Shown here in pieces: positions 48,943-57,210 of a DNA stretch of 64,000 nucleotides. The notes under the pieces were generated by a model that was not told the origin of the DNA, made no database searches, and worked only from the letters and a program-made list of their open reading frames with translations. Where the stretch lies: the NCBI GenBank assembly GCA_035525495.1, contig DATLED010000084.1, forward strand, positions 22,013 through 86,012. The letters are read 5' to 3'. Position 1 is the first letter of the stretch. Every line of letters starts with the position of its first letter. This stretch comes from DATLED01 sp035525495. GTDB taxonomy: Bacteria; Actinomycetota; Acidimicrobiia; Acidimicrobiales; CADCTF01. A program made the position numbers and the translations under genes.

Positions 48943-50312
48943 GACTTGCGGAGCAGGACGGCGTGGTCCGGTGCGTCGACGAGGTGACGGTCGATGCGCC
49001 ACCCGGTGTCGCGAACGAGCGACTCCATCGCCGCGACCGGGACGTTGTGCTGGCGCCACCACGGTGTCGCCACGCCTTTGTATCGGATGCGGAGCCCGAT
49101 CTCGGCCGGACCGCGAGGTTCGACGGTGTCGGCCACCACGACCGCGTCGGGAGCGGACAACTCGGCGACCCGCCGAAGCAGTCGCCGGATCCCGTCCCAG
49201 GTGCCACCGAGACCGAGGTTCCCGCACAGCAGGAACACTGCTCGCCAAAGCTGATCGGTCGGCGGGTCGTTGAGGTCCCCGAGACGGGCGTCCGCGACAC
49301 CCCGGTCTCGGCAGACGGCGACTGCCCCACGCGAGGAGTCGACGGCCGTGACGGCGACGCCGTGCTCCTGCAGCCACAGCGAAGTGCGGCCGGCGCCGGC
49401 GCCGAGGTCGAGGGCCGGCCCTTGAGCGGCGAGCGGCAGAAGCTGCCGCTCCCACCAGTCCCACTGCTCGAACCGCCGGAAGAACCACTCGGGGTGCATG
49501 GCGTCGCTGACGCCGCCGTCCTCGACCTCGAGCTCCGGCATCGGCGTCCACACCCCGCGGTCGTGGTCGCGCAGCGCTCGGCCCCAGCCGTCGCCCTGCT
49601 TGAAGTCGTCGAAGGAGAGGGTCCACTGCCATCCGAGGTGGCGCAGCCGCAGCCGTTCGGTCACTTTGCGGCTGGCGGCGTTGCGATGGTCGGTGCTGTA
49701 AAAGCGCAGTCGCCCTTCCGCCTCGACGAGGTCCGCCCAGGCTGACGTCGCCGCCGCGGCCAGGCCGCGTCCCCGGAAGTCGGGGTGGGTCCAGACGCCG
49801 CACTCGGCCGCGTTCGGCAGGACGGCTCTCGGCGTGTGGGTGAGGGAGACGGTCTCGCCGTCGACGACCACGGCTGCCCACGGTCCCAGGCGTTCCGCCA
49901 TCAGCTCGGACCACTCGTCCTCGTCCCAGCTCCGCGGGCACCGGAGGAACGTCGCCACCGTGTCGGAGGTGACGACGCGGTGAGTGGTCGTGGACCGCTG
50001 CCACGCGGGGCCGAACTCGTACACCGGGCCGCCCTCGATCTGTCGGACCTGACCGCCGAGTGCAGCCATCGCCGGTTGGACTTCGTCCAGGACGGCGAGC
50101 GGTTCGGCTTCGGCGATCGAGCTTGCTCGGAGATCGCGACAGAGGCGGTCAGCCTCCACGGGTGGGATCGACGATCCGGGGACGACGCGCCAGCCGCCGT
50201 CGGCGGTGACGAGCCGTACGTCGCCGGTCCCTTCGGGCGGGGCGGAGGGATCGCGGACCCACCGGCGTTGCAGGGTCAGCAGGTCCAGTGCGGACCGGGA
50301 TGTTGCGGACAT
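48939..50312 (-). CDS. GNAT acetyltransferase fused to a SAM methyltransferase
   Basis: A 457-residue two-enzyme fusion. Residues about 80-235 form a GNAT domain: WAAVVVDGETVSLTHTPRAV, the acetyl-CoA loop WTHPDFRGRGLAAAATSAW, and FYSTDHRNAASRKVTERLRL. Residues about 275-457 form a class I methyltransferase: GPALDLGAGAGRTSLWLQEH (motif I), VAVTAVDSSRGAVAVC, FLLCGNLGLGG, and APDAVVVADTVEP. It is coupled to the APH gene. Three modification chemistries in one operon suggest drug resistance or natural-product tailoring; this is inference. A 15-residue ORF with a strong ribosome site precedes it. Confidence 0.78.
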   Translation of the reverse strand: MSATSRSALDLLTLQRRWVRDPSAPPEGTGDVRLVTADGGWRVVPGSSIPPVEADRLCRDLRASSIAEAEPLAVLDEVQPAMAALGGQVRQIEGGPVYEFGPAWQRSTTTHRVVTSDTVATFLRCPRSWDEDEWSELMAERLGPWAAVVVDGETVSLTHTPRAVLPNAAECGVWTHPDFRGRGLAAAATSAWADLVEAEGRLRFYSTDHRNAASRKVTERLRLRHLGWQWTLSFDDFKQGDGWGRALRDHDRGVWTPMPELEVEDGGVSDAMHPEWFFRRFEQWDWWERQLLPLAAQGPALDLGAGAGRTSLWLQEHGVAVTAVDSSRGAVAVCRDRGVADARLGDLNDPPTDQLWRAVFLLCGNLGLGGTWDGIRRLLRRVAELSAPDAVVVADTVEPRGPAEIGLRIRYKGVATPWWRQHNVPVAAMESLVRDTGWRIDRHLVDAPDHAVLLRKS

Positions 50313-50352
50313 GGTTCAGCGCTCCATTTGATAGGAGGGCACCGAGGTTTCG

Positions 50353-50400
50353 TCAGATGGACGAAGGGTGGAGAGGCGCCCGGGTGTGGTGTGTGCTCAC
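50353..50400 (-). CDS. possible 15-residue leader peptide of the GNAT-methyltransferase operon
   Basis: GTG plus 14 codons and TGA encodes a short peptide, MSTHHTRAPLHPSSI, with GAGGAGGAG ending 3 nt before the GTG. It ends 40 nt before the operon start codon. Between them CTCC-N8-GGAG can fold and cover the ribosome site of the fusion gene. This is the layout of ribosome-stalling attenuators, but stalling has no direct support in the sequence. Confidence 0.4.
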   Translation of the reverse strand: MSTHHTRAPLHPSSI

Positions 50401-50649
50401 TGGCTCCTCCTCTCGCATCGGGCCGGCGTTGGGTACCGGCGACGAGTCATCATGCGTCGCCCTGTTTCCGCGGGGCAACCACGTCGTCGCGGCGGAGGCG
50501 GGGTCGGTCAAGGACGAAGAACCGAGGAGGTCGTGGCCTGGCAGCAACGGCCGCTCGAGGGGGACTGCTTCAGGTGGTCTGCAGACTCCGTCGACACGAG
50601 ACGACTATGGACGCTGTTCGCGCGAGTCGAGTGCACGGCCAGGATGGGG
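50401..50649. other. intergenic stretch without a supported gene
   Basis: Presumed promoter and leader region of the GNAT-methyltransferase operon. No promoter or repeat stood out. One minus-strand segment (GTGGTTGCCCCGCGG) faintly recalls a T-box bulge but does not match the conserved UGGNACC. Confidence 0.4.
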
Positions 50650-50961
50650 TCAGTTCCCGAACGCCCAGTCGACCATCAGCGGGAACTCCTCACCCCAGAA
50701 CGCACCACCGTGCCCACCGGGTCGCTGCTCCATCACGACGGCGCCTCCAACGCCCACGGTGCCCAGCGCATCGACCCACCGGGTCGCGTCGTCCAGGAAG
50801 AACTGCTCCTCCGTCCCGGCGACGAGATAGACGCGAGGCGTCGGTGTCGGCACGACCGCGGGCGGCCGGAACCCGGCGCCCGGCGATGCGCAGAAGACGG
50901 CGCCGTAGACGTCCGGGTGTCGCAGGCCCAGGGCCGATTGCGCGCGGAGCGCACCACCGAC
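50650..50961 (-). pseudogene. C-terminal fragment of an esterase (alpha/beta-hydrolase, putative esterase family)
   Basis: The minus strand encodes about 100 residues typical of the end of enterochelin-esterase-like enzymes: ALGLRHPDVYGAVFCASPGAG, TPRVYLVAGTEEQFFLDD with the acid region, and EQRPGGHGGAFWGEEFPLM carrying the catalytic-His position. The nucleophile Ser and whole N-terminal half are absent; upstream codons up to 51180 show no homology. Confidence 0.6.
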
Positions 50962-51222
50962 GCGAGGGCAGCGTCGTAGCGATAGCTGTCGTGGCAGATG
51001 CCTGGATGGTTTGGCTCGGTCGAGTTTCTGCCGGCGTTCGCTCGGCGTGTACTGCGCTTCGTCGAAGAGATTCCGCTCCCACAGCCGACGAACAGAAGCA
51101 GTCCAGGTCGGGCCCGCTCCCTGACAACTCCTAGGCGTCCGCCCCTTCCAGATCTCGGAGAGGCTTTGTCCGGTAGACACGAGTGCCGTCGTTCCCAGCT
51201 CGCATAACCCATCGGCGAGCCC
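50962..51222. other. no gene seen
   Basis: Remnant-like DNA between an esterase fragment and the alpha/beta-hydrolase gene. Open frames exist on the minus strand but lack protein-like composition. Confidence 0.4.
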
Positions 51223-52032
51223 CTATGAGCGGGACACCCGCTCGACAAAGGCAGTCACGTCGGCGGCGAAGCGGGACGGAACCTCCCACCGCGGGGTGTG
51301 GCCGACGCCGTGGTACACGAGCAGAGCGGCTTCGGGGATGCTGCGAGCCAGTTCGTCCTGCATGCTACGAGGCACGATCGTGTCGGCATCGCCCCAGACC
51401 AACACCGTCGGTGCGGCGAGACGGTTCAGGTCTTCGACGTCGTCGTACTCGAGCAGTCCGGCGAACATCTCCTTCCATGCGCGCGCCGGGACTTTGAGCA
51501 GCTCCTCCACCAACTGGTCGACGAGTTCGGGGCGCACAGCATCGGAAGACGTGTCGGCGATGACGGAGCGGGCGAGATGGTGATCGATCGGATCCTCGAG
51601 GTCCGCGACGGTCTCCTGGACGAATCTCTTGAGCCCATCGTGGTCTCGCAGTGTCGTTGGTGACGCTTCGAGCACGAGGCCAGACACCAGTTCTGGTCGG
51701 TCGAGGGCCACGCGCCGAGCAACCAGGCAAGAGCCCGAGTGCCCGGCGAGCACGGCCCGTTCGATGTGAAGCGCGGCGAGGAGAGGTGGGATGTCCGCGG
51801 CGAAGTCCTCGACTCGATAGCCCGACGGTGGCTTGGTGGAGTCTCCGTGGCCGCGCTGGGATACAGCAATCGCCCTGATCGACATGGGAAGCGATCCGAT
51901 GAACTGCCGATATGACAGCCACGAGTCAGTCGGTCCTGGAAGGAGCATGACGGTCGGACCCGACGGATCTCCTCTCTCCGCGTACGAGAGCTGCAGTCCA
52001 GACTCGAGGACCACCTCAGAGACGTCCATCAC
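51223..52032 (-). CDS. alpha/beta-hydrolase
   Basis: A 269-residue soluble hydrolase. Landmarks are the oxyanion strand VMLLPGPTDSWLSYRQF, the nucleophile elbow LAGHSGSCLVARRVA (Ser in GHSGS), the acid in VLVWGDADTIVPR, and the catalytic His in VYHGVGHTPRWE. The catalytic triad is complete. It probably hydrolyses an ester, lactone or epoxide. GTG at 52032 is followed directly by ATG, and either may start the protein. Confidence 0.85.
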   Translation of the reverse strand: MMDVSEVVLESGLQLSYAERGDPSGPTVMLLPGPTDSWLSYRQFIGSLPMSIRAIAVSQRGHGDSTKPPSGYRVEDFAADIPPLLAALHIERAVLAGHSGSCLVARRVALDRPELVSGLVLEASPTTLRDHDGLKRFVQETVADLEDPIDHHLARSVIADTSSDAVRPELVDQLVEELLKVPARAWKEMFAGLLEYDDVEDLNRLAAPTVLVWGDADTIVPRSMQDELARSIPEAALLVYHGVGHTPRWEVPSRFAADVTAFVERVSRS

Positions 52033-52146
52033 TGCGGAATGGTACGGGGCTCCAGGAGCGTACAGAGCCCCTCAGGGTGGCGCTGTGGCGGCACTCGACG
52101 CGAGATCGTCGGTGCTCGAGGGCTATGAGCGTCGTACGCAGTGGCC

Positions 52147-52152
52147 TACGGT
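52147..52152 (+). promoter_or_regulatory. TACGGT -10 hexamer, likely leaderless promoter
   Basis: TACGGT ends 6 nt before the GTG at 52159, which decides that start over the in-frame GTG at 52141. Confidence 0.4.
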
Positions 52153-52158
52153 CGGGGC

Positions 52159-52548
52159 GTGCGAGGGGACGCGCGGAGCGGCGTGGAGGCAGTGTCGGCC
52201 GCGATCTGCGAGGTCTGCCTCGCGTTGCCTGAGACCACGGAGAAGGCCGAGAGCTGGGCCCGCAACTTTGAAGTCCGGCGCCGGTCGTTCTGTTTGTTCC
52301 TCACTCCGGACTCGCCGTTCAACAACACGGTGCCCGTCCTCGTGCTTCGATCGACCGACGACGACCGCGAGATGTACCTGGCAATGGGACATCCGTTCTT
52401 CGAGATCCCGAGGAACAACAAGCGTGTCGGCTTGGTGCTGAGCAGCACGACCGACTGGGAAGAGGTTCGAGAGCTCGTGACCGACAGCTACTGCATGATC
52501 GCTCCCAAGAAGCTGATCGCCCTCCTCGATCTCCCGCCCGACGCATGA
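52159..52548 (+). CDS. MmcQ/YjbR family protein
   Basis: A 129-residue protein of the MmcQ/YjbR (CyaY-like fold) family. Typical parts are EVCLALPETTEKAESWARNFEVRRRSFCLFL near the start, the central RSTDDDREMYLAMGHPFFEIP, and the closing RVGLVLSSTTDWEEVRELVTDSYCMIAPKKL. The family is often called DNA-binding-like but its role is not established. It stands alone and divergent from the alpha/beta-hydrolase. Confidence 0.82.
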   Translation: MRGDARSGVEAVSAAICEVCLALPETTEKAESWARNFEVRRRSFCLFLTPDSPFNNTVPVLVLRSTDDDREMYLAMGHPFFEIPRNNKRVGLVLSSTTDWEEVRELVTDSYCMIAPKKLIALLDLPPDA

Positions 52549-52705
52549 CGTGACCGTCGCAACGAAGCGCCATGAGCGGCGGCGTCGCTGAGGTCGATGA
52601 ACGTTGGGAGCGCGCGATCCGCGGCATTTCGAGCCTCGTCGCAGGCGAGGCCGAGGAGATGGAACCAAGCGGGCTTCGACGGGAGAGAGAAGGCATTCTT
52701 CGTGG

Positions 52706-52723
52706 GCGGCCGACGTCGGCCGC
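52706..52723. promoter_or_regulatory. perfect 18-bp palindrome
   Basis: GCGGCCGACGTCGGCCGC is fully self-complementary and lies about 50 bp upstream of the CrtA-like gene. It could be an operator or a hairpin terminator for the preceding gene. Confidence 0.4.
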
Positions 52724-52773
52724 TGGCGGTGCAGCCGACCGTCGCCGAGGGTCACCACCACAGAGGAGCAGCG

Positions 52774-53457
52774 ATGACTGTCGTTTCCGTCCACATCGCC
52801 GACGTCGGCCTGCCGAAGTCACTTGGCCTGACCCGACCTCCTCGACCTGGGTCGATCCCGGGGCTGCTGCAAGCCAACGCCGGTCTTGCTGCCAAGTTCG
52901 GCACGACCCCGGCGCGACCATCGCCCGGTCGCGTCGCGCTCCTCGCGTTCTGGCAGGACGAGGTCGCCCTCAAACAGTTCGAGGCCACGCATCGGCTCGC
53001 TGCCAGGTTCGGCGGTGGGCTCGCCGTGACGGCCCGGCCGTTGCGTATCCACGGGGCGTGGCCCGGCGTCGACGACCACGTGCCGACGCGACGCCACGTC
53101 GCGCACGACGGCCCAGTGCTCGTGCTCACATTGGCGAAGACGAAGTTCTCGCGCTTCGTTCCTTTTTTCAGAGCCAGCCAGCCAGCGGAGAAGGCGGTGG
53201 TGAAGGCGCCCGGCAATGTTTTCACGAGTGCGGTCTTGCGCCCGCCGTTCATCGCGTCGGTCTCCTTGTGGGAGAGCAGCGAGGCGGCGATGGAATATGC
53301 CTACAGCGGCCATCAAGCGGGGCATCCAGAGGCCATCATCGCCGGACGCGTCAAGCCGTTCCACCACCAGCAGGCATTCATCCGCCTAGCCATCGACGAG
53401 ATCCGCGGATCGCTCGCGGGAAGGAACCCAATAGCCGAAGGCGCAATCAGCACCTGA
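52774..53457 (+). CDS. spheroidene monooxygenase (CrtA)-like protein
   Basis: A 227-residue protein in two similar halves. VALLAFWQDEVALKQFEATH and VLTLAKTKFSRFVPFF are followed by FIASVSLWESSEAAMEYAY and a closing EAIIAGRVKPFHHQQAFIRL. This pattern matches the CrtA/spheroidene-monooxygenase-like family of ferredoxin-like heme proteins. No carotenoid genes are nearby, so carotenoid oxidation is not implied. The start ATG at 52774 has GAGGAG 6 nt upstream, one of the strongest ribosome sites in the region. Confidence 0.65.
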   Translation: MTVVSVHIADVGLPKSLGLTRPPRPGSIPGLLQANAGLAAKFGTTPARPSPGRVALLAFWQDEVALKQFEATHRLAARFGGGLAVTARPLRIHGAWPGVDDHVPTRRHVAHDGPVLVLTLAKTKFSRFVPFFRASQPAEKAVVKAPGNVFTSAVLRPPFIASVSLWESSEAAMEYAYSGHQAGHPEAIIAGRVKPFHHQQAFIRLAIDEIRGSLAGRNPIAEGAIST

Positions 53458-53534
53458 GCCCGGCGCGCCCGCAGCAACACGTCCCAGCGTCGGGCGATCC
53501 GCCCTGGAGTTGCGGTGTTCGCTCCACCGTGGAA

Positions 53535-54791
53535 TCAAGGAAGGCAAGCCTTCCGAGCCTCGAGGAAGCGGCGCTGCTGGAGGTTCGTGCTGATCTCGAT
53601 GGCGCGATCGTAAGCGGCCGGCGCGTCGGGGCTGCCGACCCGCGCGAGGAGGTCGGCCCGGGCGGCGTGGAAAGGTTGGTAGTGGTCGAGCGCTTTGCCG
53701 AGGGCTGCAATCGCTGCGAGCCCGGCGTCCGGGCCGTGCACCTCGGCCACGGCAACGGCCCGGTTGAGGGCGACGACCGGCGTCAGCCACGCCAGCATGA
53801 CCTGGTCGTACATGGCGATGATTTGCGCCCAGTCGGTGTTCTCCGCCCGCGCTGCGTCTGCATGGACGGCGGCGATGGCGGCCTGGAGCTGGAACGGTCC
53901 GGGCTGGTTCCGCCGCAGGCAGACACGCACCAGTGAGTGGCCCTCGGCGATCATCATCCGGTCCCACAGCGACCGGTCCTGGTCGAGCAGGCCGACGATC
54001 GAGCCGTCAGCTGCGATGCGGGCCGGCCGGCGGGCCTCGCTCAACAGCATCAGGGCGAGCAGGCCCAGGGCCTCGAGCTCGCCCGGCATCAGCTCGGACA
54101 GCAGGCCGCCTGAGGCGGATGCCCTCGCGGGCCATGTCCGTCCGGCCGAGGGACTCGCCTGACGAGGCGGTGTGGCCCTCGTTGTAGATCAGGTAGTTGT
54201 AGATCAGGTAGATCGTGGCCAACACGGCGTCGATCCGGTCGGGCAGTTCGGTCAGGCGGGGCACCCGGTAGGGGGCGTGATTGTCGCGCAGCTTGCGCTT
54301 GGCCCGCACGAGGCGCTGAGCCAACGTCGCCTCCGGCACCAGGACGCGTTGGCGATCTCAGGGGTATCAAGGCCGCCCAACAGGCGCAGCGTCAGCGCCA
54401 CTTGCGCGTCGGCCGCAAGGGCCGGGTGGCAGCAGAGGAACATCAGCCGCAGCTGGTCGTCGGCCACGACGTCCACGAAGCCGTCGAGCTCCTCGAGGTC
54501 GGGGTCGGGTTCGTCCATGCCATCGTCGCCTCGGACGCGCTGGGCAGCGAGGTAGCGGTTCGCCCGCGTCGACTCCCGCCGGAGGCGGTCGATGGCGCGG
54601 TTGCGGGCGGTGGTGGTGATCCGCCCGCCGGGATTTGGCGGCACGCCCTTCGTCGGCCACTGCTCCGCAGCGGTGGCGAACGCCTCCGCGACCGCGTCCT
54701 CGGCGAGCTCGATGTCGCCGAGGACGCGGATCAGGGTTGCGGTGCAGCGGCCGGCCTCCCGTCGGAACACCTCGTCCAGCTCGTCAGCCAC
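53535..54791 (-). pseudogene. frameshifted ECF sigma factor (ECF42/DUF6596 type)
   Basis: A sigma-70 family regulator of about 418 residues broken into three frames. Region 2 (VLGDIELAEDAVAEAFATA, RITTTARNRAIDRLRRES) is in frame one. After GGLDTPEIANA a base is missing, and region 4 continues in another frame (MPEATLAQRLVRAKRKLRDN). After DMAREGIRL a base is gained, and the TPR-like tail (GELEALGLLALMLLSEARRPAR) returns to frame one. Adjacent is a DGPF/YCII gene, the known partner of ECF42 factors. The two indels compensate but a stop lies between them. Either a decayed gene or sequencing errors would explain it. Confidence 0.75.
54181..54210. repeat. 15-bp tandem duplication inside the sigma gene
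   Basis: GTTGTAGATCAGGTA occurs twice in direct succession. On the coding strand it doubles five codons (YLIYN-YLIYN) just before NEGHTASSG, where family members normally have a single copy. Confidence 0.85.
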
Positions 54792-55140
54792 CTTCGAGCG
54801 GCCGCACTTCGACCGGGAACCCGCCGCAGGCCGAGGCAGCCTTGCCAGCCCATTCCAGGGCGGCGTCCAAGTCCGCCGCCTCGATGACGTAGAAGCCGCC
54901 GATGTGCTCCTTCGTCTCGGCGAACGGGCCGTCGGTCATCGAGATGCCGCCGCCGTTGCTGCGCACCACCGTCGCCGTGGAGACGGGGCGGAGGCCGGCG
55001 CCGAACACCCAGGCGCCCTTGGCCTGAAGCTCCTCGTTCAAGGCGCTGACAGAAGCGACCATGCGCTGGATCTCAGGGTCGTTGAAGTCGAGGTCGTCGT
55101 AGGGCTTGTCGTGGCAAATGGACAACATGTACTGAGGCAT
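54784..55140 (-). CDS. YCII/DGPF-domain protein
   Basis: A 118-residue dimeric alpha/beta-barrel protein. MPQYMLSICHDKPYDD is the start and the name-giving MTDGPFAETKEHIGGFYVIEA motif is intact, followed by DLDAALEWAGKAASACGG and VEVRPLEGG. Such proteins are regularly encoded with ECF42 sigma factors and may take part in their regulation. Here the sigma gene begins 8 nt inside this gene's end, so the two are one operon although the sigma gene is frameshifted. Confidence 0.88.
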   Translation of the reverse strand: MPQYMLSICHDKPYDDLDFNDPEIQRMVASVSALNEELQAKGAWVFGAGLRPVSTATVVRSNGGGISMTDGPFAETKEHIGGFYVIEAADLDAALEWAGKAASACGGFPVEVRPLEGG

Positions 55141-55523
55141 CGTTGGTCTCCTTGGGTCGTGGGGTGATCATCGTCTGGACGAGCGCCGCCGGGGTCGGCC
55201 GCTGCGTTGGTCGAGCACGGCGAGCAGGATGCCCCCGATCCGGCGGGGAGGAAGGTCATCCGGGCGAATCCACCCGAAGCGAATGTGACCGTCCGAGCGG
55301 ACATCCTGGGCTCCTTCGTGGTGGCGCCCTGTGCGCCGCGCACCATCTCCACGAACCGGCTCGCCGGAATCGACAGGGGAATCCAAGAAATCGACACGCA
55401 CCGCACCCACCCACCGGTACGTGCGCTCGAACGGTGATCAGCGGACTTCTTCGTCGTCGAAGTGGCACAATCCGGTTGAACGCAATCGGCGATCACCGCG
55501 CGATCGAGCCCTCTCCGCGCGCC
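55141..55523. other. 383-bp stretch without a supported gene
   Basis: Contains the promoter region of the DGPF-sigma operon. Minus-strand open frames here have no recognisable protein pattern; possibly a degraded gene. No repeats or strong hairpins were noticed. Confidence 0.4.
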
Positions 55524-56819
55524 TTACGGGGTCAGGCGATGGAGGTCTCGCGGAAACAGCGTCACCTCGCGCACGTTCGCGGCACCAGCCAGTCTGGAGA
55601 CCCAGCGTTCGAGACCGATCGCGAAACCACCGTGCGCAGGCATGCCGTGACGGAAGGCCTCCAGGTAGCCCTCGAACGGCACTAGGTCTTGGCCGTGGAG
55701 AACGTCCAGGTAGTCCTGGTAGCGGTGGAGGCGCTGCCCGCCGGTCACGAGCTCAAGACCACGGAACAGCAGGTCGAAGCTGTTCGACGCGTCGAGGTTC
55801 CTCGGGTCAGGGTGGGTGTAGAAGGGCCGCTTGACCATCGGGTAGCCAGTCACGAAGACGAAGTCGCAGCCGTGTTCGGCCTCTCCCCACTCGCCGAGCC
55901 AGCGCTCATCGGCCGGAGAGAGGTCAGGCTCGCCAACCGTAGGGCGCCCCGTCGCCGACTCGATCATCTGCTGCGCGTCAGCGAAGGTCACGACGGGGAT
56001 CTCGCTCGGCACCTCGGGCAGCTGCAGATCGAGCACCTTCAGAGCAGGCTGTGCTTGGTCGGCGATGCTCCCGAGCATCGCGGCGAGAACATCGCGAAGC
56101 ACTCCCATCACGTCGTGGTGATCGCGGATGAAGCCCACCTCGGCATCGAGGGAGAGGTACTGCGCCAAGTGGCGGACGGTGTCGTGGGGCTCGGCACGGA
56201 ACACGGGCGCGACCTCGTAGACGCGCTCGAACACACCGACCATGATCTGTTTGTAGAACTGCGGGCTCTGCGCGAGATACGCCCGTCGACCGAACCAGTC
56301 GATCGGGAAGACGTTGGCGCCGCCCTCGGTCGCCGAGGCGACGACCTTCGGGGTGAAGATCTCAGTGAACCCGTCACCGTCGAGCGCCGCACGAAAGCCT
56401 GATGTCGATGCGGCGGCGATGTGGGCCAAGGCGCGACGCGCCGGATGCCTGAGTGATACCGACGCATGATCCAGCAGCGTCGGCAGTTGAGCGTTGAGCT
56501 TCGGCCGCCGGAGCTCAAACGGAGTTGGATCCGTTGGCTTGCTCAAGACCTCGACGGAAGGCCCGACCACTTCAACACCTCCAGGCGCCTGCTCGTTCGC
56601 GACCACCGTGCCCTCGACCTCGACGACGGTCTCGCTGAGGAGGTCCGCGAGGTCATCCCGATCCTCCCTGTCAGTGAGCACCACCTGGGCGATGCCGCTG
56701 CGGTCGCGCAGAAGCAAGAACGCCACTTGGGCGAGCTGGCGCTGATGGTGGAGCCAGCCTGCCAGCCGAACGCGCTGACCAACGTACCCCGAAAGCTCGG
56801 CTGCGAGTACTCGTTCCAT
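55524..56819 (-). CDS. aspS: archaeal-type aspartyl-tRNA synthetase (AspRS2-like, possibly non-discriminating)
   Basis: A 431-residue class IIb synthetase without the bacterial GAD insertion, matching the length of archaeal/Deinococcus AspRS2. The N-terminal OB fold reads SGYVGQRVRLAGWLHHQRQL and FLLLRDRSGIAQVVL. Motif 1 is DGFTEIFTPKVVASATEGG, motif 2 is YEVAPVFRAEPHDTVRHLAQY, and motif 3 is GGFAIGLERWVSRLAG. It charges tRNA with Asp (and perhaps tRNA-Asn). Motif 2 has Gln-Tyr where Glu-Phe/Tyr is common. The start has GGAGGAGAGGG just upstream. A T-box element precedes it. It probably coexists with a normal bacterial AspRS elsewhere, as a transferred paralogue. Confidence 0.88.
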   Translation of the reverse strand: MERVLAAELSGYVGQRVRLAGWLHHQRQLAQVAFLLLRDRSGIAQVVLTDREDRDDLADLLSETVVEVEGTVVANEQAPGGVEVVGPSVEVLSKPTDPTPFELRRPKLNAQLPTLLDHASVSLRHPARRALAHIAAASTSGFRAALDGDGFTEIFTPKVVASATEGGANVFPIDWFGRRAYLAQSPQFYKQIMVGVFERVYEVAPVFRAEPHDTVRHLAQYLSLDAEVGFIRDHHDVMGVLRDVLAAMLGSIADQAQPALKVLDLQLPEVPSEIPVVTFADAQQMIESATGRPTVGEPDLSPADERWLGEWGEAEHGCDFVFVTGYPMVKRPFYTHPDPRNLDASNSFDLLFRGLELVTGGQRLHRYQDYLDVLHGQDLVPFEGYLEAFRHGMPAHGGFAIGLERWVSRLAGAANVREVTLFPRDLHRLTP

Positions 56820-56847
56820 CCCTCTCCTCCATCCGGTCGTCCCAGAT

Positions 56848-56930
56848 GTGCGGGCGAGGGGAACTCGCGGTGCCACCGCACTTCACCACCAGCGGCGCCG
56901 GCGGTCTCGTTCGCTTGCAGTCCACTCGAG
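56848..56930 (-). ncRNA. T-box leader of the aspartyl-tRNA synthetase gene (core part)
   Basis: On the minus strand the leader carries GAGTGGACTGC with a candidate Asp specifier GAC (56922-56920), then AAGCGAACGAGACCG. After that comes a textbook antiterminator/antisequestrator: stem GTGCGG/CCGCAC (56881-56876 with 56853-56848), a 7-nt bulge TGGCACC that binds the tRNA acceptor end, and stem GCGAG/CTCGC with loop TTCCC. The ribosome site GGAGGAGAGGG follows 18 nt later. This fits the translational T-boxes of actinobacteria. The full leader probably extends upstream to about 57100. Confidence 0.8.
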
Positions 56931-57210
56931 GGGCGTCACTCCCTGTCGCAGCGGCCGTCCACCAGCATAGGAAGTCGCCTTTGCCCGTGCCGCCGGAATT
57001 GTTGGCGCGCCGGCGAGGAGAAACGACCTCCGGCAGGGTGGAGTCGTTCGGGCAGAGCGGTGAGCCGCGAGTGAACTCGTCAGTAACCGGATCACGGTCG
57101 CCGTGACGCCGGGAGGCTCTCAGTCCGCGCGGCCCAGCTCGCCTGCACGCTCGAGGATCGAAAATGACTTCACGATCGTTCACTGTCGTCGTGCGGTTCA
57201 CCCGCGCTGC

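Noticed and set aside
50401..50470. Second T-box before the GNAT-methyltransferase operon
   Set aside because: GTGGTTGCCCCGCGG has an extra base in the bulge and lacks the flanking complementary stems found at 56848-56881.
50353..50547. 64-codon minus-strand protein-coding gene
   Set aside because: Only its last 15 codons have a ribosome site and plausible role; the upstream part shows no coding pattern.
55168..55410. Small minus-strand gene in the gap before the AspRS end
   Set aside because: No domain pattern, no start signal and inconsistent codon bias; left as unassigned.
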